A stretch of 64,000 bases of DNA from Apodemus sylvaticus. Taxonomy: Eukaryota > Chordata > Mammalia > Rodentia > Muridae. How positions within the stretch are numbered: the stretch's first letter is position 1; the number at the start of each line of letters is the position of its first letter. Of this stretch, positions 25,201 through 36,248 are shown piece by piece. The stretch is taken from assembly GCF_947179515.1 (NCBI RefSeq), contig NC_067473.1:92387850-92451849 (forward strand), read 5' to 3'. Under the pieces are notes generated by a model that worked only from the letters and a program-made list of their open reading frames with translations, did not search any database and was not told the DNA's origin. The position numbers and the translations under genes are program-made.

Positions 25201-25715
25201 AATAGGATAAATTGTACCATAACTTAGAAATTACGTTCATTTATTTATTTTTCATATCTATAGGATATCACCTTTGCTTATGACTATCCTGCAATCCTTT
25301 ATGAAGATTTACAGAGATACGCCTGCTTCTGCTCCTTGAGTACATGATTAAAGTCATATGTCGTGTGCTTGGTCTAGCAGTTTGTTTTCAGAAAGTTTAA
25401 AGTTGACTTGTAGAAGTGAATGTGTTTTTATTTAAAGTGATGGAAGAAAATTTTTCTGAAATTAGTTGGAAATTCTAAAGTCCGGGTGTGGACAGGTTTT
25501 CTTAGCAGCAGAAATGTGAACTGAGGACCATGCTAAACTTTCTATGATTTGCATATATGTACATTGGCAATGAAAGGATAGAAAATACAGCCTAACTTTC
25601 TAATGACCCCAAGAAGTTAGAAGTTTAACATGCTATCTTGTTCCAAAGAAGCTCTAACTCCAGCCTTCTAAGGAGCCCCAAACACTGCATATTCCAGAGC
25701 CGGCTCTTTGTCCTA

Positions 25716-25945
25716 TAATCCACACATCAAATAAGGTACAAGAAGAAAGGAGGAGTGGCCCCTGGTTCTGGAAAGACTCAGTGAAACAGTATTCGGCAGA
25801 ACGGGGAAGTGGGAAGGGGTGGGTGGGAGGACAGAGGAAGAGAAGGGGGCTTACGGGATTTTCGGGGAGTGGGGGCGCTAGAAAAGGGGAAATCATTTGA
25901 AATGTAAATAAATTATATCGAATAAAAAAAATTAAAAAAAAAAAC
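25716..25945 (+). mobile_element. 5'-truncated L1 3' end (plus)
   Basis: It is the reverse complement of the 3' ends at 36001-36215 and 47340-47560: ataatccacacatcaaat, gtggcccctggttctggaaa, ggaaatcatttgaaatgtaa and ataaattatatcgaataaaa, then a poly(A) tail. The G-rich 3' UTR run on this strand (25801-25890) is characteristic. It is the only L1 piece seen in the same orientation as Prdm5. Confidence 0.9.
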
Positions 25946-26149
25946 TAGGATGAAGTACCTTGAATGTGGAACATTGGTTCTTTTCTGGTGGACAAAATAC
26001 TTTCTTTTCTGGTGGAGAAAAGATATTTTAAATTTACAAACTACAGGATGGGTTGCAGATGCTTATTTGGCAATTTAATAAGATTGATAAACTTCTAAAA
26101 AAAAAAAAAAAGAAACTAGGTAAAAGGTCGCATTCCAGAGCCCATCCTT

Positions 26150-26673
26150 TGTTGAGAGCTAGGCAAAAAGGCCTTGGCCCCAGAAGGTAACTGGAAATGA
26201 GCTAAATATCTGCTTATCTTGCTTCTGTAAACTGCTTATGCCATTACCCCCATCCAGGAGTTCATGCAGCTATAGACTTTCAGGAAAATAGGAAACTAAT
26301 TGGTCCACTGAGTGCGGGCTCTGATAATTTAAACTGATTGGCCTAGAAAATATGGAGTGGTACAAATCGATTGGCTCGTACTACGTGGGCTCTCCATGCT
26401 AAGGAATGATTGGTTTGTGATTCGCTGGCTTTCCATGCTCAGGAATGATTGGTTTGTGATTTGTGAGCTTTGTTGTAAACTTATAAAAGCTGTCACAATT
26501 CCGCACTCGTGTCTCACTGTCCTCTACTCCTGCGTGGTGTATGACTGTGGACCCTAGAGCGCTGGAATAAAAATCCTCTTGCTTATTGCATCGAGACTGT
26601 TTCTCACGCGTGATATGGGTGCCGACTTCAGAGGCATGGGGCGCTAGGGCACCCTTGTTTTTCAGGTCTTACA
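26150..26673 (+). mobile_element. Solo ERV-type LTR with ATTGG array
   Basis: The element runs from tgttgagagctaggc to ttcaggtcttaca, matching the TG..CA ends and 'ggtcttaca' type end of rodent class II ERV LTRs. It has TATAAAA at 26482-26488 and AATAAA at 26567-26572, the right order and spacing for U3, R and U5. Five ATTGG motifs (26299, 26337, 26370, 26409, 26448) sit upstream of the TATA. No internal ERV coding sequence adjoins it. A clean 6-bp target-site duplication was not found, so the ends are approximate. Confidence 0.75.
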
Positions 26674-26904
26674 GCACATAGGGCCTGGGTGCGGTTTTCT
26701 GCATTCACCAGTTTTTACAAAACATGTGAATGTGTCGTGAACAAACATAACGTTTCAGTTATATTGGAACCAATTCACTTTTTAAAACAAACAGTATAGC
26801 AGAACAAACTGTATATATTGAACATTGATAGTTTCTTGCTTTATAAAGTTGTGTTTTTTAAAAAAAAGCTTGAATTGAGTTATTTATCTGCCCATTAAGG
26901 CACC

Positions 26905-27250
26905 TCTTTTTATTTTACTTTTTCTCTATTTATTAAAAATAGACTTTTTCTTACAATATATCCAGATTACAGTTTTTCCTCTTTGTATTCCTCCCACATC
27001 CTCTCTACCCACCCTTCCATCTGGATCCAATCCCTCTCTCTTAATAGAAAAAAAAAAAACAGTGTTCTAAGAGAAAATAACTTAGTAAGAGAGAGAGAGA
27101 GAACAAACATAACAAGATAAAATATAAAATGATAAATCAAACACCATCTCATCCAGGTTGGACCAGGCAAACCAGGAGAAGGAAAGGCACTCCCGAGGGA
27201 AGCCAGCTGTTCTTACCTGAAACACCAAGCGGCAGTTCTTCAGGAAGTGG
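26905..27250 (-). mobile_element. Old L1 3' UTR fragment (minus)
   Basis: ttgtattcctcccacatcct, ccttccatctggatccaatc, agtgttctaagagaaaataa and caccatctcatccaggttgg match what I remember of an old murine L1 (Lx-type) 3' UTR in reverse. Confidence 0.6.
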
Positions 27251-29160
27251 CTGGACACTTATTTATGCCTTGCACCATGTCTACGGCTTTTATTGACTCT
27301 TTCATAAACTGTATTGCTTTGTCTGTAGGGATAATTTCTCCTTGCCCCAACTCCGTCATAACATCACCATTTCTATTGATTGAGTTGTAGCATTGGCTTG
27401 ATCTTTTTGTTCACACATTTTTCTCATGGACACCGACTTGAGTACTTGGTTGACTCCCATTCTAACGCGGCCTGCTCCTCAAAACCAGTCAGTGTTCCTG
27501 AGCCTTTTTCTTGGTTACAAGTCAGATGATGGCTCCATGGTTGTCCTTGACAGATATTTGGAGTGTACTATATCTCAATGCAGCTATTAGCTCAGACCCA
27601 AGATGGGCCCGTCATCCTCAGCACAGTGCTTTATGAAAATACTGTCACTTGATTAATTGGAGCTGGCTTACATGTTGAAATGAATTCTGTTTTTATGTAA
27701 ACTGTGCTTCCATGGTTGGTGTTTTATCCCTAGGGTATAGGACTCTGAGTTAGCTAGTAAGCAAATGGAAAAGATTGGTCACATGCCTTAGGTTATTACT
27801 TTAGGCCAGGTAGCCTTCTTCAGAGGTCTTAGCCATCAGAGAGGATTTATTCAGTCCCTCTCAACATTTCCACAGCAATAAAACAGTGTCCATTTGTTGC
27901 TCAGCAGAGAAAGAAACTTGTTTTGAGCTTGTTGGAGTGCCTCCTAAGCCTTACCTCCAATGAGGGTAGAATCAACGTGACCTCCCTGCTCCCTTCTGTC
28001 CACCCCTGCAAATTGCTTCAGCAGCAGCCAGAGTAGCTGTGGTCTCCAGCCCAAGCTAAAGGCCCAGATGCTTCCAAAAGGCATAAGCAATAGCTCACAA
28101 GCCGTGGCCAGCTGTCTCAGTCTACCTCCAGTGTCAGTGTTGGCACTGTGAACTTCTGCTTCCAGCAGGGTGACGGTGTTCTCAGGACACATTAATATTT
28201 GTGCTACCAATGTGCACTTTGTTTTCATCTTGATTCTGATGTCAGTGCGCGTGAATGTCACCATTCTGTGGCGAGCCTTTGATTTAATTGACTTGTTTTC
28301 ATTTAAAATAATCTTTTGTACTTAGTGACTTCAAGGTTTTTTTTTTTTGTGTGTGTGTGTTTTAAACCAGAAATATTGTGGGAAGTAAACTCTGGTCATC
28401 TGTCGGTAATCCATTGTTTGTTTGCTTTTAAGAATCTTCTCATGACATTCTAAAGCTAAGATCTCACTTGAAGTTTTACATTTTCCAAAAATTAAGTAAA
28501 AACAGAAAAAAAATTAACTTCCTTTTCTTTCTATGCTGTCTGTGCTGTTAACCCAGTTTCAGCCCTTGTTACATATTTCAAATTACCAATTTTCTGTTTA
28601 GTAATGGAAAATTTTTACTCTTGAATTTCTTTTTTAGACACTGGTTTTGACTACATGAACAACTGACTGTAAAAGTCATTATTAATAGATATAACAAAGA
28701 AAATGAATAAACATTTGAAAAAGTGTGGCCCAACATGCAAAAGAAGCTACTAAAAATTACCTATTAAAAATAGTTCCTATCTCTAGTACCAGAAAAATTA
28801 AATATTTTGATAACAAAAAATATTAACCAAAATATATACTCTAAAAATTATTGTGTTATTTTTCTGGAGAATCATGACTAATTAGGGAAATGAAATATCC
28901 AGCTGGAGAAAATTAGGTTTCCAAAATTGTTATATTTCAGCCTGGGTGTTTAGGATGAAGTTGCAGCCTGGTGTCAGAAAGTGTCCAGCACACTGGCGAG
29001 CACTAGACGTCTGCAGGGTATACAGAATTTGAATTAGGCCAAACATGATTTTAATGAGGTATAACTCAGGGCACTCCAGTAGACATAACAGCTTTTGGTC
29101 TGAGTGGAACATTTAACTGTGGGTGTCCTGATAACTTTTTGTGGGGAGAAAAAAATGTGG
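27251..29160. other. Intronic stretch without assigned elements
   Basis: The unique-looking segment 27360-28280 includes a 106-codon open frame on the minus strand (27944-28264) with several CpGs and no recognised domain. The remainder is AT-rich with a short TG run at 28350. No gene is called. Confidence 0.5.
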
Positions 29161-29164
29161 GCCG

Positions 29165-29880
29165 AGTCACAGCAACTTAGAAGGACTGATAGCTCTTAAA
29201 AGCACTGGCTGCTCTTGCAGAAGACTGGGTTTGATTCCCAGCATCCACATGGTGGTTCATAACTGGCATGGCTCTAGTGGGCCTTTGTTTTCCCCCTCTG
29301 CTTTTCTAATAACAGATTATATTCTAAAAGCTAGCCCCCAAGGTCGTTTTCCATATATGTCCACTTCCTCCTCCTTCAGCTGACTACCAAGGTCCAGCTA
29401 TCTATTAAAGTCCAGCAATCACATGTCCCATTTGGCTAATTAACATGTCTAATTAACATATCTAATTAAAATTAAATACCTCATCCTAACATGGACTGTT
29501 CCCTTTTACCTTTATAAACTGCCGTTTGCCTTTGTGCTGTGTCTGTCTCCTCTCTTTCCAGAAGCAATCTTTTGTCCCCCCTCTGGTACAAATTTCCCTC
29601 CCCTTCTCTTGTGTTCCCTCCCTCTTCTCATCTCCTATCTCCTGTCACTGTCTCTTATTTGCTGCCCTTTGGCCCTCTGGGGAAAATCTCTTTTGTGCTG
29701 AGAATTTGACCTTGAATGTCCTGAGCTGATACAGATCTCTTCAATAGCCACCCATAACTCCAGTTTCAGGGGATCCAATGCCCTCTTATGACCTTCTCTG
29801 TCCCTAAGCATGCACACAGTGTACAAACACAAAAATAAGCCAAACACCCACAGATCAAATAGAATGAATAAATCTAATTA
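29165..29880 (+). mobile_element. B2 SINE split by an LTR-like insertion
   Basis: The B2 head (29165-29262: ctcttaaaagcactggctgc, gtttgattcccagcatccac, atggtggttcataactggc) and the B2 tail (29740-29880: cacccataactccagtttca, ggggatccaatgccctctta, atgaataaatctaatta) are collinear but separated by ~480 bp. The head and tail meet correctly if the middle is removed. Confidence 0.8.
29263..29739 (+). mobile_element. LTR-like insertion nested in B2
   Basis: The ~480-bp block between the two B2 halves has a TATA-like tttataaactgcc (29512-29524), a pyrimidine-rich leader and a GC-neutral body. This is like a solo LTR, but there is no obvious AATAAA and no clear duplication at the borders. The family is not recognised. 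Confidence 0.45.
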
Positions 29881-30044
29881 AAAAAGTTAGAAGAAAAGCT
29901 CTGTTTTGCACCTGCCTGTTCAACATTTCTGACAGGAAGCATCCTTGGCTGCGTTATCTGTGGCTGAGGCTGAGGGTCAGAGATGGAGAGGCTTTCTGGG
30001 CCTTTAAAGCTTTAACACTTGTGAATAATCAATGGCAGTTTATT

Positions 30045-30095
30045 ATCTATCCATCCATCCATCATCCATCCATCCATCCATCCATCCACCCATTG

Positions 30096-30154
<59 letters not shown>

Positions 30155-30190
30155 AGTCTGTCTGTCTGTCTATCTATCTGTCTGTCTATC
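30045..30190 (+). repeat. Compound tetranucleotide microsatellite (ATCC)n(TCTA)n(TCTG)n
   Basis: The blocks are ATCC at about 30047-30090, TCTA at about 30097-30154 (14-15 units) and then mixed TCTG/TCTA to 30190. The run ends directly in a B1-like sequence. Confidence 0.95.
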
Positions 30191-30310
30191 GTTGAGACAG
30201 GGTCTCACTATATTGTTCTGGATCGCTTGGAAGTCACCTTGTAGACCAGACCAGACTGTCTTCAACCTCATAGAGATTTGCCTGCCTGACAGCTGAAAGC
30301 CTGTCCTAAA
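30191..30310 (-). mobile_element. B1-type SINE fragment (minus), old
   Basis: ttgagacagggtctcactat, ccttgtagaccagaccagac and gagatttgcctgcctgacag follow a reversed B1. The microsatellite at 30045-30190 occupies the place of its tail. Confidence 0.75.
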
Positions 30311-31290
30311 CTTACTATAGTAATTGTAGTTTTATCTATTGTCTAGCTGTCCTTTCCTTCTTCTTTTTTCTTTCTTTGGCCTGGGGATCCAACCAAGGGC
30401 TCAATCCTTCAGCCCTATACAGTTAACATACAGTTCAATGTAGTGATAAGGGTATATACGTTGCTGTAGAATAGATCTCCTTAGCTTTTTATGTTGCAAA
30501 TCTAGTACTATGTACCATTAATTTTTTTTTTTCTATTTTCCCTGTACCCAGCCCTTGGTAACTATTGCTCTACTTTCAATTTGTGTGACTTTGAATGACA
30601 GCTCAAATAAGTGAACTTGGACAGTATTTCTTCATTGCTTTTGTTTTTAATGATCACCTTATTTCCCTAACCATAGTTTCAAGGTTCAGTGTGTTGTAGG
30701 AAGTGGTAGGATTTCCTTCCTAGTGAAGGCTAAATGAGATTTCTTTGTTAGATTGTATAACGTCTTCAGCACCCAGTTATCTATTGATAGGTATTATGGC
30801 TGCTTCCGCTTCTCAGCTATTCTGAATGGCATAGGAATATATGTCTGTAGATGACCCTCTGAAGAGTCTGATTCCAGGTCTTCTCAGGTTTATACATAGA
30901 AAATAGTTCTAGTTTTGATTTCCCAAGGGACCTCTGATGTTTTTCAGCCAGCAACAGTATTTAAAGTTCTCCTGTCTCACCTTTCTTACTGGCATTGTTG
31001 TTTATTGTTTGTTCCTGGTATTGGCTGTAGTTTCCTAATGGGCATGAGGGATGAGTAATATGTGTGTATTTTAAATTTTATGACATTTTTAAAATTATTT
31101 ATGTGTGTATGTATGCCATATTACATGGGTGCAGGCCAGATGACAACTCATAAGGATAGAGTTTTCCTCCCACCATGTGAATCCCAGGAGTTGAATTAAG
31201 TGGTCAGGCTTGGCAATATGTACCTTTATTTGCTGAGTCATCTCACAGGTCTGATAGAGTATAAGATATTTACTTACTTCATGACTTTTT

Positions 31291-31446
31291 TTTTTTTTTT
31301 TTTTTTTTTTTTGAGACAGGGTTTTTCTGTGTAGCCCTGGCTGTCCTGAACTTACTTTGTAGGCCAGGCTGGTCTCGAACTCAGAAATCTGCCTGCCTCT
31401 GCCTTCCAAGTGCTGGAATTAAAGGTGTACACCACCACTGCCCGGC
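31291..31446 (-). mobile_element. B1 SINE (minus) with target-site duplication
   Basis: A long T tail is followed by ttgagacagggtttttctgt, tgtgtagccctggctgtcct, ggccaggctggtctcgaact and accaccactgcccggct. It is a nearly complete B1. It is flanked by perfect 16-bp repeats tacttcatgacttttt at 31275-31290 and 31447-31462. Confidence 0.96.
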
Positions 31447-31462
31447 TACTTCATGACTTTTT

Positions 31463-33374
31463 AATAAGCAGAATAATAGAGCAAAATGCAAATACTTAAA
31501 TTCAGCATGGGTAGGTTGTAGTTAGGATGGAGGTATAGACTTGATATTACTTGTATGCAAATGAATTTAGTGTAAACTTGATCTATGTGTATATTATCAT
31601 TATTGGTATTATTTGGCAGCCAGATCAAAAGCCCAGACTGTAACAAAAGAAGACCATCCGTGAATGGGGAGAGAATCAGGCGGTAGCTCTGTGTCTCCTA
31701 TCGTTAGGAGTGGTATAGACTTAGAAATCGGTAGAGCTGTCATTGCAACCTCATGAGCCACACAAGGAGAAGATCTGAAGCTTTTGACCTGTCAGTCAAT
31801 GAGGAGACTTGAAGAAGAACAGAAAGCAACAATAGTTATAATCATGTGATTCACTGTGATGTCATGTGGGAAATGCTGAAACTTAGCTGTTAGACAGACC
31901 TAAAATAAAACAAAATGCTGTGAGTGGACTGGGAGAAGCATGTTTCTGATCAACATAAGGAAAACCTTTTGTCAGCAAGAAGGGTCCCCCACGAAACCTG
32001 CAGCTTCACAGTCTGGGATGCTGACAGGATCCTGCCCAGAAAGGATGTTCCTCAGACAGGCAGAACCTGGCAAAAGCAATCCATATACAGACTTTTCCTC
32101 CCCACCATCTGTTCAGACCAGTTTGAGAAAATAGACAAATGATTTCTATACACAAACACCCTAATACATTGTAGTAGCTGCCTTTGCTTGCAGAGGCACA
32201 GCCTACCCAGATGTTAAATGGAATAATCTCCCCCTTAGGAAGAATCTAGAATCTTTGATTGTCCTGCCTAATGGAAAGGTGGGTGGCACTCTTTTTCCGT
32301 ATTGCACAAAAGCCATGTGGAAGCCCTGTCCCTCTGTTCTCTTTGTTCCTCAGCACTTCCCGTCCCTCTGATCTTCATTCTTGCTCCTCTGTTTTCTATC
32401 ATGGTTCCGTGGTATTTCCTGCCCCTGTGCTCTCTGTTCATGTGCCTCAGAACTTCCTCCCCATGTGTTGATGCTTCATTTCATCCAACCCACCTATGTG
32501 TTGCAGGTTTTGTCTTCACTTGGCCTGTGCCTTCTCAGTGCCACTCTTTCCTCACTGAAGGCCACTTTTTCAGCACCTGTGATGTCTGCCCTTGCCTTTT
32601 CTCAAGAGGTCTGAACGCTTTCACAGCACTATCTCTGAATTGTTGATCTTTGATTTCTTTGTGCAAACCTCTACTATTTATTGAATGGAAGTAATTTATG
32701 TATCTTATTGCTTATTCTAAGTCTTGTAGCTGTGTAGTGATTTGGCGCTACTAGAAGAGCCTGCTGTGTGTTTCCTTCAGTTAGGGCCCTGGTTGTAGTT
32801 GGAATGTGCATGGGAAATAGAACCAGAGGCAAACTGCCCCGCCCCTTCTCTCCTTCTCAGGCTTACACTCTTGCTTCTGTTTCCTCTCTCCCAGATCTCC
32901 CCATCACCTATTCTGGAAGCCTCATGTCATCCACCTTCCTCTCCTCACCCTTGTTTCTTACATCTTTTGTCTTCCTCCCCTTGTTCTTTTAAAACCATAC
33001 TTTTATTGCTTATACTCACAGCTTTGGAAGGCTGTTACTAGTATTGATCCCTGTGCTTAGATGAGCCTCCTTTATTAGTTTCTGCAAGTTTCCCTGTCTC
33101 AGTTCTTTTCTTCCTAGTCTTCCTATACTTGTGTAGTCCCTTGGTATTGGCATTGTTGTTTGGTTACTATTTGAGCAGCATAGGTGATGTTTGTGTTGTG
33201 GTTGTGCATTTTTGTGTCCATCAAGGGCATTTGCTATTATCCTGTATAATTAAATGAGAACTGTGGTCCAGAAGTCTCCTTGAGAACAGTGCTGATTTTC
33301 TTTGTATGAGTTGTTGTTAACTTGCTTACTTTTGGCCTATGTATTTGCAAAGTGAAGCTCTGATCTATGTTACA
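31463..33374. other. Intronic stretch, nothing recognised
   Basis: Mixed sequence with short overlapping open frames (32259-33041) in CT-rich DNA. No domain, repeat family or RNA gene is recognised. Confidence 0.5.
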
Positions 33375-33384
33375 TTAAAAAGTG

Positions 33385-33695
33385 GGTCTAGGATCTAGAG
33401 AGATGGCTCAGAGGTTAAGAGCATTGGCTGCTCTTCCAGAGGTCCCAGGTTCAATTACCGGCATGTGCATTGCAGTTCATAACTGCCTGTATGTCCCACT
33501 CCAGGTTACCTGACACCTCCCCAAAGGTGTATGCAGGCCAAACACCAGTGCACATTCTTACACCAGTACACATTCTTACACCAGTGCACATTCTTACACC
33601 AGTGCACATTCTTACACCAGTGCACATTCTTACACCAGTGCACATTCTTCTATACATGGAAGCAAAACACCAATGTACATAAAAACATCAAGTTT
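33385..33695 (+). mobile_element. B2 SINE carrying an internal minisatellite
   Basis: The head gagagatggctcagaggtta, agcattggctgctcttccag and gttcaattaccggcatg is B2. The tail gcaaaacaccaatgtacata is also B2. The flanking direct repeat ttaaaaagtg (33375-33384 and 33696-33705) is the target-site duplication. Confidence 0.92.
33543..33650 (+). repeat. 18-bp minisatellite, six copies, inside B2
   Basis: The unit caccagtgcacattctta starts at 33543, 33561, 33579, 33597, 33615 and 33633. The second copy has one change (gtgc to gtac) and the last ends cttc. It derives from the B2 tail motif 'caccaatgcacat'. The 18-bp period keeps reading frames open on both strands, so the small ORFs here are artefacts. 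Confidence 0.95.
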
Positions 33696-33705
33696 TTAAA
33701 AAGTG

Positions 33706-35413
33706 AGAATAAAGAATTTTTTCATAAATTAGTAATATTATTTTTTGCAACTCAAAAATACCAGCACACATAGAAACTTTCAACACACAGTCGAAACTTG
33801 CCAGGCAGGGCTCACCATTTGCTTGAAAGTTCCTGACAATCTTTGTTTGCTTTGCATATAAAGAAGATTAATGTTCATGAACTTGAATAAATTTCATTTA
33901 ATGACTAGGCTGGTATTTCTTCAGTGTATGATAAATGACTGTTCGGAATTAACTTTTGTTCTCTGCAGAATTTTTAGAGAAGCTTAGATTATTAATATTT
34001 TGATGTATGTATTTTCTGTTTTTTAAGTTTTGATTTAATGAGCCACAGTTTTAAAGATATCTTCCCATCTGCCAAACTCTGGAGACTGACTGAAATTCAT
34101 GTACGTTCTTTTGTTTGCAGTTGGCTAGTCTTGTATTTTCTTACTCTTGAAAGGTTCAAAGTCCAGGGGAGGACTATGTTCATTTGCCTGGGTCTCCCAG
34201 ATTTTCTCTAGTTTGTATGCGAATTTGATTAGTGTAGGTGATCTGAAAGGGAATCACCTAAGTGTAGAAGAGGCTGCAGACCTCAGTACTGCGTGGACTG
34301 TTTTTAATCTGTGGGCTCCACACTCAGGGCTCAGAGTGTGGGAGTATATAGTTCCCTTGAAGAAAGTCTTGGAAACCTTGGTGCAGAGGAGCCCTGTGGT
34401 TACTGCATCTCAAGCTGCCTTCTACAAACTCAGCAATCCCACAGCTCTGTTCCCAGGCAGAGTATGCTTTCCTTAACCCGGTATTCTGCTTTCTCTCTGT
34501 AGCAGTGCAGAGCCTATGGTGTTTATCTCATCTTGCTGAAGATAAAGAACTCCACTAGCTCGTCCAACTACTTCTCTCAGCCCTTAGGTCCATAGACTTT
34601 TTTCTGGAGTTAATTAAATCCAAAGTAATATGTAAGCATATGTCCTATGTTACCTTTCTAAAGATCACTTTAAAATCCAGCTTTGAAAACACCTGCTTTA
34701 AGGAATTGCAGTGTTTTAGAGAAACATCTTTAGTTTATGTAGATGCAAAAGCCCAAGATCTGTAGCTATTTCTACAGTAATATCAAATCATGTGACTGTG
34801 TGTGATCAGACAGCAGATGTTAGAGTCTGGACGGTCTGTTAATGGTGGCAGAGCAGGAAATATTGTCAGGGAACAGGGTGTATTTAGAAGCTGTTTGTCT
34901 TGCAGCATCCGTTGATCCTAACAACCCTGTGATGTTCGCTGACATGCACGGAGTGTGTGTGGAGAGCGAGATAGTGAGAGCGGCTTGCTGGCCACTCCCG
35001 TTTCTTTATTAGGCTTTCCTGTGTGTGCACATAGGCCACCTGTTCTCTGATGACCTGAGATTGCTCTGGACAAAGAAAGGGTTTTGTCACTTTGCTATTA
35101 GGTGACTTATGTTAAAGACAAGGTAGTTGCAAAACGAAAATCATTCTCTTCTGGAAAGCCTTAGATTTAAAAAAAAAAAAAAACTTTAAAACTCCAAACT
35201 AAGGTCACATAGTATTCACTGAGCATAAAGTTCTCTGATTTCTCTTTATTGCATTCTTCATCTATATTTTTAAGTGTTTATTGTATGTCAGTGTGAAAAA
35301 GCTGTAGAAAACATTTTCAGTCAGAGGTTTCTTTACTGTTAAGTTACTGACACTTCTAGATCCATCCCTAGAAGTCCTTAGACAGCTTTTCTGTAAGCAG
35401 GGAAAATACCAAC
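33706..35413. other. Intronic stretch, nothing recognised
   Basis: No repeat or coding element can be supported. A short poly(A) run lies at 35169-35183. Confidence 0.5.
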
Positions 35414-35785
35414 TGTTGTGATTCTGTCTAAGCTCCACCCCACAGTTACCTGGCAGCAGCCATGTAGGCCTGGCCTACTATAAAGAGGGCTGCTCAGCCC
35501 CTCCATTCTCTCTTACCTCTCTTCTCTTGCCTCTCTTATTCTTACACTCTCCTACCCTCTCTCTTGCCCCTTCTTGGGCTCTCTTCCCTCCCCCCTCTTT
35601 CCTCCTGGTCATGGCTGGCCTCTGACTCCTACTCTGTCCCTCTCTCTGCCTTTCTCTGCCTCTACTACCTCCTTAACTCCCCTCCCCATGCCCTGAATAA
35701 ACACTATTTTATACTATACCAGTGTGTGTCTGGTCCCTCAGGGGGAAGGGGTGCCTTGGCATGGGCCCGCTGAGGGGCACTTAAA
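35414..35785 (+). mobile_element. LTR-like element, copy Q (paralogue of 6593-6960)
   Basis: It starts tgttgtgattctgtctaagc and has ctccaccccacagttacctg, TATA-like ctactataaagagg, a CT-rich leader, AATAAA in ctgaataaacactatttt, and the end ggtccctcagggggaagg..gggcccgctgagg. It is collinear with copy P without the long CT run. Confidence 0.6.
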
Positions 35786-36248
35786 CAGTATTTGGAGACA
35801 GCTAATGAGATGGGAAGTGTGGAATGTGGATTAATTATTTTCAAAATAGGAAGAATTGATTATATTCTGAATTAGTATTAAAATATATAACGAATGCATA
35901 ACAGTTCTCTCTTCTTCCTGTCCCCTGTCCCCTCCCTTCATTTCCAGAAGAGTAGTTCCCTTACATTAAACCATGTTTATGTTATTTCTTTTTTTTTTAA
36001 TTTTTTTATTCGATATAATTTATTTACATTTCAAATGATTTCCCCTTTTCTAGCCCCCCCAACTCCCCCAAAGTCCCGTAAGCCCCCTTCTCTTCCCCTG
36101 CCCTCCCTCCCACCCCTTCCCAGTTCCCCGTTCTGGTTTTGCTGAATATTGTTTCACTGAGTCTTTCCAGAACCAGGGACCGCTCCTCTTTTCTTCTTGT
36201 ATCTCATTTGATGTGTGGATTATGTTTTGGGTATTCCAGTTTTCTAGG

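Noticed and set aside
25688..26142. Shared ttccagagcc phrase near 25693 and 26133 as a possible TSD of a composite insertion
   Set aside because: The phrase does not abut the L1 5' breakpoint or the tail, and the surrounding bases differ. Probably coincidence.
27944..28264. 106-codon minus-strand frame in unique, CpG-containing sequence
   Set aside because: Considered as a processed pseudogene or an exon. No family recognised and no poly(A) tail or TSD seen, so not annotated as a gene. A protein search would settle it.
30045..30190. Tetranucleotide array considered as CRISPR-like or satellite
   Set aside because: Units are 4 bp without spacers; it is an ordinary compound microsatellite in a mammalian genome.
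33451..33773. Frames with repeated six-residue units
   Set aside because: Produced by the 18-bp minisatellite inside the B2; the B2 itself is not protein-coding.
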